Shown piece after piece: positions 59,080 through 64,000 of a stretch of DNA of 64,000 nucleotides. Position 1 is the first letter of the stretch. Each line of letters begins with the position of its first letter. This DNA comes from Chloroflexota bacterium (lineage in GTDB: Bacteria > Chloroflexota > Limnocylindria > Limnocylindrales > CSP1-4): assembly GCA_021783095.1 (NCBI GenBank), contig JAJXUG010000021.1, forward strand, positions 1-64,000, given 5' to 3'. The notes under the pieces are model-generated. The model was not told the origin of the DNA and did no database searches. It saw only the letters and a program-made list of their open reading frames with translations. The translations under genes were made by a program, and so were the position numbers.

Positions 59080-59757
59080 TCAGGCGGAGACCCGCACCCG
59101 GACGGCGCAGGCCATGGGCTGCTCGGAGCGGAACGGGTCGAGGCCGTCGATGGCGATGCCCCCGCCGATGGACGCGGCCAACCGCTCCGCGAGCCCCAGA
59201 TGGACGCCACACACCACCGCTCGATGCTCGCGGGCGAGCGATTCGAAGGGGCAGGCGTGCAGCACGATCTCGTCGGGGCGGGACGGGCGGTCAGGCGCGA
59301 ATCCCAGGCGGTCGAAGGCATCGACGAGCGCGCCGATCGCGGCGGCCGGCGTTGCGGCTGGCCGGACCGCATCGGTCGGCAGCGCCTCGGTCCAGCGGCG
59401 CCCGGCCTCGCGCGCCGCCTCGGCAGCGCCGGTCGCCTCGTCGAGCTGGGCCGCGAGCACGCGCGCGAGCTCCTGGTAGGGCGCGGTGTCCGGCGGGTCG
59501 GCGGCGCGCGGCCCCGCGAACTCGGAGTACTGCCAGGACGGGCGCCCAGCCGACCCGCTGCGCACAGGCGTCCGCTCCGCCTCCCCGGCCGAGACGAGCA
59601 GCGAGAGGTGGAAACGCGCCGTCGACTCGGCGATGCCGATGGCCCGCGCCGCCTCCTCGACCGTCAGGGGGCGCCCAGCGTCGTGCAGTGCCGCGAGCAG
59701 CAGGGCGCGACGCCCTGTTCGGCGGGTGCGAGCGGGTGCGGATTCGCGGCGCTTCAT
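59080..59757 (-). CDS. SufR-like HTH regulator with C-terminal cysteines
   Basis: 225 residues. The winged helix-turn-helix is GRPLTVEEAARAIGIAESTARFHLSLL. The C-terminal part contains HACPFESLAREHRAVVCGVHLG and a later MACAVRV; this CPF...VC..H pattern is that of COG2345 regulators such as SufR, which bind an Fe-S cluster. ATG 59757 is chosen because a perfect -10 (TATAAT) ends 7 nt upstream on this strand; ATG 59766 would lie inside it. It is divergent from a DUF59 Fe-S assembly gene and probably senses cluster status, oxygen or NO. Confidence 0.78.
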   Translation of the reverse strand: MKRRESAPARTRRTGRRALLLAALHDAGRPLTVEEAARAIGIAESTARFHLSLLVSAGEAERTPVRSGSAGRPSWQYSEFAGPRAADPPDTAPYQELARVLAAQLDEATGAAEAAREAGRRWTEALPTDAVRPAATPAAAIGALVDAFDRLGFAPDRPSRPDEIVLHACPFESLAREHRAVVCGVHLGLAERLAASIGGGIAIDGLDPFRSEQPMACAVRVRVSA

Positions 59758-59764
59758 TGTGATC

Positions 59765-59772
59765 ATTATAAT
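59765..59772. promoter_or_regulatory. Shared bidirectional -10 element
   Basis: ATTATAAT contains TATAAT on the plus strand (59767-59772) and on the minus strand (59770 down to 59765). On the minus strand it would give a leaderless mRNA starting at the regulator's ATG 59757. On the plus strand the DUF59 gene begins 44 nt on. Matching -35 boxes are weak. Confidence 0.5.
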
Positions 59773-59815
59773 TCAAGCAACTCCCCTCACGCCACCCAAG
59801 ACACGGGACCAGACG

Positions 59816-60142
59816 ATGGACCTCTCGCGCTTCATCCCAGCGGCCGACCCGGCGGACCTCACCCAGCGTCTGCGGACCGTGGTGGACCCGGAGATTGGCG
59901 TGAACATCGTGGACCTCGGGCTCGTGTACGAATGCGACGTGCACGCAGGCGTGGCGCACATCCTGATGACGACGACCTCGCCCGCCTGCCCCATCGGGTC
60001 GTTCCTCGAGGACCAGGTCCGCTGGGCCCTGCTCGCCGAGCCGGGGGTCGTGGACGTGGAGGTCGAGATCACCCATGAGCCGGCCTGGAGTCCCTCCCTG
60101 ATGTCGCCCGCGGCCCGGGCGGCGCTCGGCGTGCCGGGATGA
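59816..60142 (+). CDS. DUF59/MIP18-type metal-sulfur cluster assembly protein
   Basis: 108 residues. The conserved VVDPEIGVNIVDLGLVYECDV and the cysteine-containing MTTTSPACPIGSFLEDQ define the DUF59/SufT/PaaD-like family that helps load Fe-S clusters. The ATG has no Shine-Dalgarno. Its stop overlaps the start of the next gene (ATGA). Operon context with a SufR-like regulator and two membrane proteins suggests Fe-S repair or maturation for a respiratory or NO-linked system. Confidence 0.87.
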   Translation: MDLSRFIPAADPADLTQRLRTVVDPEIGVNIVDLGLVYECDVHAGVAHILMTTTSPACPIGSFLEDQVRWALLAEPGVVDVEVEITHEPAWSPSLMSPAARAALGVPG

Positions 60143-61284
60143 GCATCCTGCTCGCCGCCCCAGCCCCCAAGAGCCGGTCGATCCCGCGCGGGCGCCTCGC
60201 GCTGCTCGGCATCGGCGGGTTCGCCCTGCTCGCCGGCCTCACGGGCGCCCTCGTCCTCCTCGGCGTGGGCCTGCCCTCGTCGGTGGGCCGCCTCGCCGGG
60301 CTGCACGGCGAGCTCATGACGCTCGGGTTCCTCGGCACGGTCGTGGCGCTGGAGCGGGCCGTCGCGCTCGGCCAGGCGTGGGGCTACCTGGCGCCCGCGC
60401 TGTCCGGAGCCGGGGCAGTCGGGCTCATCGCCGGCGTCCCGGCGGTGGGCGGAGCGGGCATCCTCGGCGGGGCCCTGACCCTGCTCGCGATCTACGCGGC
60501 CTTCGCCCGCCGGGAGCGCTCGCTCCAGCTCGGCGTCCAGGCGGCCGGCGCGGGCGCGTGGGTGGGCGCTGCGGCGCTGCTACTTGCCGGCGTCCCGGTG
60601 GCGAGCGCGTACCCGTGGCTCGCGGCGTTCCTCGTGACGACCGTCATCGGGGAGCGGCTCGACCTCGCCCGCCTCGGCGGCCTCGCCACGCGAGCACGCC
60701 GCCAGCTGATCGTCGCGCTGTGGCTGTTTGCCCTGGGCATTGCCGTGGCGCTCGTCGAACCGGAGGCGGGCACGCGGACCGCCGGTGTGGCGATGCTCGC
60801 GATCGCCGTCTGGCTGGCCCGCCACGACCTCGCCCGCCGCACGGTCAGGATGGGCGGCGTGACCCGCTACATCGCCGTGTGCCTGCTCGCTGGCTACGCC
60901 TGGCTGGCGGTGGCCGGCGCGGCATGGGCGCTCACCGGCACGGCGCCGGGCTCGGCCTACGACATCCGCCTCCACACGCTGTTCCTGGGTTTCATCGTGT
61001 CGATGGTGTTCGGCCACGCCCCGGTCATCGTCCCGTCGGTGCTCCGCGTGCCGCTGCCGTACTGGCGAGGGAACGACCTGGCGCTGGCGCTCCTGCACGC
61101 GGGGCTGCTCGTCCGGATCGTCGGCGGCGACATCCTCGGGGTGCCCAACGGGCTGCTGGTCGGCGGCGTGCTCAACGTGCTGGCCATGCTCGCATTCGTG
61201 GCCGTGTCGTTCGCCTCGAGCGTCGTGGAGCTTCGGCGTCGGACCGCGATCGCTGCCCGGCGCGCCGCCGCGAACCCGTCATGA
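60139..61284 (+). CDS. Polytopic membrane protein, possibly NnrS-like
   Basis: 381 residues with about 12 hydrophobic segments. Conserved-looking polar residues in helices include LHGELMTLGFLGTVVALERAV and RLHTLFLGFIVSMVFGHAPVIVPS; histidines within helices recall heme- or copper-binding NnrS proteins that protect against nitrosative stress. The similarity is at the level of layout and I am not certain of the family. It is translationally coupled to both neighbours by ATGA overlaps. Confidence 0.6.
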   Translation: MSILLAAPAPKSRSIPRGRLALLGIGGFALLAGLTGALVLLGVGLPSSVGRLAGLHGELMTLGFLGTVVALERAVALGQAWGYLAPALSGAGAVGLIAGVPAVGGAGILGGALTLLAIYAAFARRERSLQLGVQAAGAGAWVGAAALLLAGVPVASAYPWLAAFLVTTVIGERLDLARLGGLATRARRQLIVALWLFALGIAVALVEPEAGTRTAGVAMLAIAVWLARHDLARRTVRMGGVTRYIAVCLLAGYAWLAVAGAAWALTGTAPGSAYDIRLHTLFLGFIVSMVFGHAPVIVPSVLRVPLPYWRGNDLALALLHAGLLVRIVGGDILGVPNGLLVGGVLNVLAMLAFVAVSFASSVVELRRRTAIAARRAAANPS

Positions 61285-62096
61285 CCGCGACATCGACCGG
61301 CAAGCGGGCAACGCAGCCGCCGAACGCCGCGGGGGCCGGCTCGCAGCGCCCCGCCGCGCGGCAGTGGCTGCCCCACCAGCACGGGGCGTGGGCCATGCTC
61401 GCGGTCCCGTTCCTCCTCGGCGTGGCCGCCAGCACGCCCGGCGCGTGGCAGCTGGTCCTCGCTGCGGCGTCCGTGCTGGGATATCTGGCCTCGGCGACCG
61501 GGCAGGCGTGGCTGCGGGCTCGCCGCCGCGCCCCGTTCACCCTGCCGCTGGCCGTCTACGGCGCGGGCTTCGGCGTCCTCGGTGTCGCGCTCCTCCTGGC
61601 CTTCCCGCCGCTCCTCGCGACCGTCGTCGTGCTGGGCCCCACCGCCGCGCTCGTCGTCGCGGGCGCAAAGCCGGGGACCAGGCGCGATCTGGTGAACAGC
61701 CTCGCGCAGGCGGCCCAGGCCGTGGTCCTCGTGCCGAGCGCGGCCTGGGTCAGCGGTGCGTTCAACGCCACGTCGGTCGCCGTGGCGACGGGCGTGGCGG
61801 CCGTCTACCTGCTGGGCACCGTGCTCGTCGTCCGGTCCGTCCTCCGCGAGCGCGACAGCACCGCCTTCGCCACCGTCTCGACCGGGTTCCACGTCCTGCT
61901 GGTGGCGCCGGCACTGCTCCTCGGCTCCGTCTGGGCCATCCTCGCCCTGACCCTTGCGGTCCGTGCGGCTGCGCTCCCGCTCGCGGCGCGACGACGGGCC
62001 GGGACCCCGAGGCCGCTCCGGCCCGTCCACGTCGGCGCGGTGGAAGCCGTGGTCGCGGTCGCCGTGGTGGTCGTCGCCTTCGCGGCCCTGCCGTAA
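61281..62096 (+). CDS. YwiC-like membrane protein
   Basis: 271 residues. PHQHGAWAMLAVPFLLGV after a polar N-terminus of about 30 residues is the YwiC-family signature, followed by about eight membrane helices. In Bacillus ywiC lies in the nitrate-respiration (fnr-nar) region, but its function is unknown. Last gene of the DUF59/NnrS-like operon, with a 4-base overlap. The histidine in HQHGAW may bind a metal or heme. Confidence 0.82.
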   Translation: MTATSTGKRATQPPNAAGAGSQRPAARQWLPHQHGAWAMLAVPFLLGVAASTPGAWQLVLAAASVLGYLASATGQAWLRARRRAPFTLPLAVYGAGFGVLGVALLLAFPPLLATVVVLGPTAALVVAGAKPGTRRDLVNSLAQAAQAVVLVPSAAWVSGAFNATSVAVATGVAAVYLLGTVLVVRSVLRERDSTAFATVSTGFHVLLVAPALLLGSVWAILALTLAVRAAALPLAARRRAGTPRPLRPVHVGAVEAVVAVAVVVVAFAALP

Positions 62097-62138
62097 CCCA
62101 CGGCGGGGGCCGGGACTGCCCGCCTGAACGTCCCGAAG

Positions 62139-62693
62139 TCACCGCCACGGGCTCTCCGGTTGCCGGCCGCTCCTCCCGGGCTCGGGGGGCCCGGCCTCGA
62201 TGGCCTCGACGAGCTGCTCCTCCGCCCAGCCCAGCCACAGGAACACGATCGTGTCGGCTGCTGCCGGGTCGCGCTCGTCCGGGACGTCGAGCCCCGTGTC
62301 CTCCGTGACGCCGAGTCGGGTTCCCAGCACGAGCCGGAGGTCGTTCACCGCGCCCATCCACGCCCCGACTTGCGCCTCGTCGAGCGAGGCGCCCTCGAGC
62401 GTCGAGGCGAGCGTCGCCAGGCGCTTTTGCCGCGCCTCCTCGAGGTCCGCGGAGGTGAGCTCGCGGAACGCGGCCGATGCCTCCGGGTCGCCCCTCACGG
62501 CGTCGGGGCGGAGCCGGGCCAGCCCCGGGTCGTCAGCGCCGTCGGGCTCGAGGCCGAGGTCACCCGAGGCCGCCCGCGCGAGGTCGGCCGCCAGCGCCCC
62601 CAGGATCTGCCGCTCCCGCGGGGCGAGCCGCACGGCGATCCGGCCGTCACCGGTCCGGGCGATCCGCCGCGGCGGCTCCTCGTCCACGCTCAC
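62139..62693 (-). CDS. DUF2017 family protein, ClpS partner gene
   Basis: 184 residues, acidic and helical, with VRLAPRERQILGALAADLAR at the N-terminus and TIVFLWLGWAEEQLVEAI near the C-terminus, both typical of DUF2017. The family is found directly after clpS in actinobacteria and relatives, and its function is unknown. Here it starts 27 bp after clpS ends, on the same strand. Confidence 0.8.
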   Translation of the reverse strand: MSVDEEPPRRIARTGDGRIAVRLAPRERQILGALAADLARAASGDLGLEPDGADDPGLARLRPDAVRGDPEASAAFRELTSADLEEARQKRLATLASTLEGASLDEAQVGAWMGAVNDLRLVLGTRLGVTEDTGLDVPDERDPAAADTIVFLWLGWAEEQLVEAIEAGPPEPGRSGRQPESPWR

Positions 62694-62720
62694 GCCGCGC
62701 TCACCCCGAGCCGCTCCGCC

Positions 62721-63038
62721 TCACTCGGGCGTCATCGTGGCCCACAGGCCGTGTGCGTGCAGCCGAGCCACGTCGTGCTCGCAGCGCTCCTTGGTGCCGC
62801 CGGAGACCACGGCGCGACCCTCCTGGTGGACGCGGAGCATCAGCCGATGGGCGTGCGGCTGGCTGTACCCGAACAGCTTGCGGAACACGAAGGTCACGTA
62901 CGACATCAGGTTGATCGGGTCGTTCCAGACGATGACGATCCACCTCGGGGCCGGGACGAGGCGCTGGCGCAGGGACGCGTCGAGGTCGGCCCCGGGCGTT
63001 GCGGTCGCGGGCGTGGCGACGGAGGGCGTGTCGGGCAT
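62721..63038 (-). CDS. clpS: ClpS, ATP-dependent protease adaptor
   Basis: 105 residues. [26 protein letters not shown] is the N-end-rule binding region, with the Asn-Asp substrate contacts; [35 protein letters not shown] is the ClpA/C-binding half. It delivers N-degron substrates to ClpAP/ClpCP. ATG 63038 gives a 30-residue flexible N-terminus, usual for the family. It is coupled with DUF2017. Confidence 0.92.
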   Translation of the reverse strand: MPDTPSVATPATATPGADLDASLRQRLVPAPRWIVIVWNDPINLMSYVTFVFRKLFGYSQPHAHRLMLRVHQEGRAVVSGGTKERCEHDVARLHAHGLWATMTPE

Positions 63039-63280
63039 CAGCGCCCGGATCGTACGCCGGTGAGGCCACGGGCGCAGGCCCCCAGCCCAGTCGGCGACCG
63101 CGAGGGCGGCCCCGATCGATCGCTCGAGCTCGTCGACGCGGCCACTCCCCCGCGCCATGATGGCACCGTCGAGGCACCGTCGGAGCCCCCTGGTGGTGGG
63201 GGCCACTGCGGCTCGCGGACCCGGCGACGCGATCCATGCCATCCTCGAGACGGCAGAACCAGCAGCGATCGGGAGATGCG

Positions 63281-64000
63281 ATGCAGGTCGGGCTGATGGT
63301 GCCCCAGGGCTGGAAGGGCGAGTACGACGGCTGGAACGCGGCGACCGCATGGGCGCGCAGCGTGGAGCTGGCGCAGCACGGCGAGGCGATCGGCTTCGAG
63401 AGCCTGTGGGTCTTCGACCACTTCCACACGGTTCCCGAGCCCACCGACGAGATCACGTTCGAGTCGTTCTCGATGCTGTCGGCCCTCGCGATGGCCACCG
63501 GCCGGGTCCGGCTGGGCCACATGGTGGTCTGCAGCGGCTTCCGCAACCCGGCTCTGACCGCGAAGCTGGCGTCCACCATCGACGTCATCTCGGGCGGTCG
63601 GTTCGAGCTCGGGATCGGTGCCGGCTGGAAGGAGGACGAGTGGCTGGCCTACGGCTACGGCTTCCCGTCCACGGGTGAGCGGCTGGCGCAGTTCGCCGAC
63701 CACCTCGAGGTGATCACGCGGATGCTCGGGCCTGGGCACGCGACCTACGAGGGCCCGTTCGCGCAGGTTCGCGATGCGGTCAACGTGCCGAAGGGGATCC
63801 AGCGCCACATCCCGCTGATCGTGGGCGGCAATGGGCGCGACAAGACGGCGAGCCTCGCCGTCCGCTTCGCCGACGAACTCAACTTCGTGTTCCTGCGCGC
63901 CTCGGATATCCGCCAGCGGATGACCGAGGTCCGTGCGAAGTGCGAGGCGGCCGGCCGCGACCCGGGCACGCTCCGCTTCTCGCTCTACGCCCTCGACGAG
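63281..64000 (+). CDS. LLM-class F420-dependent oxidoreductase, 3' end beyond window
   Basis: 240 residues are visible; the frame is still open at base 64000. ATG 63281 has GGGAG 6-7 nt upstream. Luciferase-like barrel: [43 protein letters not shown], and [20 protein letters not shown] are characteristic of F420-dependent enzymes. [13 protein letters not shown] is the cofactor phosphate loop. The cofactor and substrate are inferred from family only. Presence of this class is common in Actinomycetota and Chloroflexota. Confidence 0.88.
   Translation, partial: MQVGLMVPQGWKGEYDGWNAATAWARSVELAQHGEAIGFESLWVFDHFHTVPEPTDEITFESFSMLSALAMATGRVRLGHMVVCSGFRNPALTAKLASTIDVISGGRFELGIGAGWKEDEWLAYGYGFPSTGERLAQFADHLEVITRMLGPGHATYEGPFAQVRDAVNVPKGIQRHIPLIVGGNGRDKTASLAVRFADELNFVFLRASDIRQRMTEVRAKCEAAGRDPGTLRFSLYALDE

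Overview
The window is very GC-rich bacterial chromosome, densely packed with short operons. No phage, insertion sequence, CRISPR array, rRNA or tRNA was recognised. The gene set points to a high-GC, Gram-positive-related lineage: MurT/GatD, ClpS with a DUF2017 partner, DUF2277, System II cytochrome c maturation, an F420-type luciferase-like oxidoreductase, type III glutamine synthetase and small double zinc-ribbon proteins. Chloroflexota (for example Limnocylindria-like lineages) or Actinomycetota both fit. The sequence alone does not decide between them.

Bases 1-13878 (+) form an electron-transfer region. It holds the end of an eight-heme secreted cytochrome, a membrane-anchored TPR-cupredoxin fusion, a complete System II maturation set (CcdA, ResB, CcsA-type, ResA-type thioredoxin) and a NapC-type decaheme cytochrome. 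A Rieske protein, a full-length cytochrome b and a C-terminally anchored decaheme cytochrome follow. The last three look like a quinol:cytochrome oxidoreductase in which a decaheme protein takes the place of cytochrome c1/f.

Bases 13953-25965 carry mixed metabolism: fdhD, a type III PLP decarboxylase and DUF2277 in an overlapping operon, a DHA2 efflux pump, a degenerate shikimate-kinase-like protein, tryptophanase, a GH3 lipoprotein, an RlpA-like protein, an AlkA-type glycosylase, a saccharopine-dehydrogenase-like enzyme and a truncated methyltransferase. Bases 26072-33114 hold a molybdate regulator with modA and modB (no modC), a zinc-ribbon protein, a CtpA protease, a glycosyltransferase with a lipoprotein, and a homocysteine methyltransferase.

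Sulfur chemistry recurs. Bases 33515-35575 are an ArsR-OsmC-rhodanese-membrane thiol protein operon with a clear operator. Bases 39449-41335 encode flavocytochrome c sulfide dehydrogenase (FccA, FccB), followed by an ECF sigma and anti-sigma pair. Bases 48710-52875 encode a MOP-type molybdenum hydroxylase with a DsrC/TusE-like protein and a cysteine desulfurase. A frameshifted ACC deaminase gene lies at 35869-36896.

Bases 41530-47 kb hold gatD-murT, a MerR remnant, an FMN lactate-type oxidase overlapping hisD, and a small unknown gene, followed by an aldo/keto reductase. Bases 53042-55805 hold an ABC exporter and an XRE regulator. Bases 56378-64000 hold glnN, a cupin, a SufR-like regulator divergent from a DUF59/NnrS-like/YwiC operon, clpS with DUF2017, and a partial F420 oxidoreductase.

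The least explained features are short palindromes in regular arrays between genes. Four units with an exact 40-bp period lie at 35692-35828. Four ACCAAY-N3-RTTGGT palindromes spaced 61/51/51 bp lie at 55981-56158. Several other strong inverted repeats occur at 33250-33284, 39369-39438 and 48259-48426.
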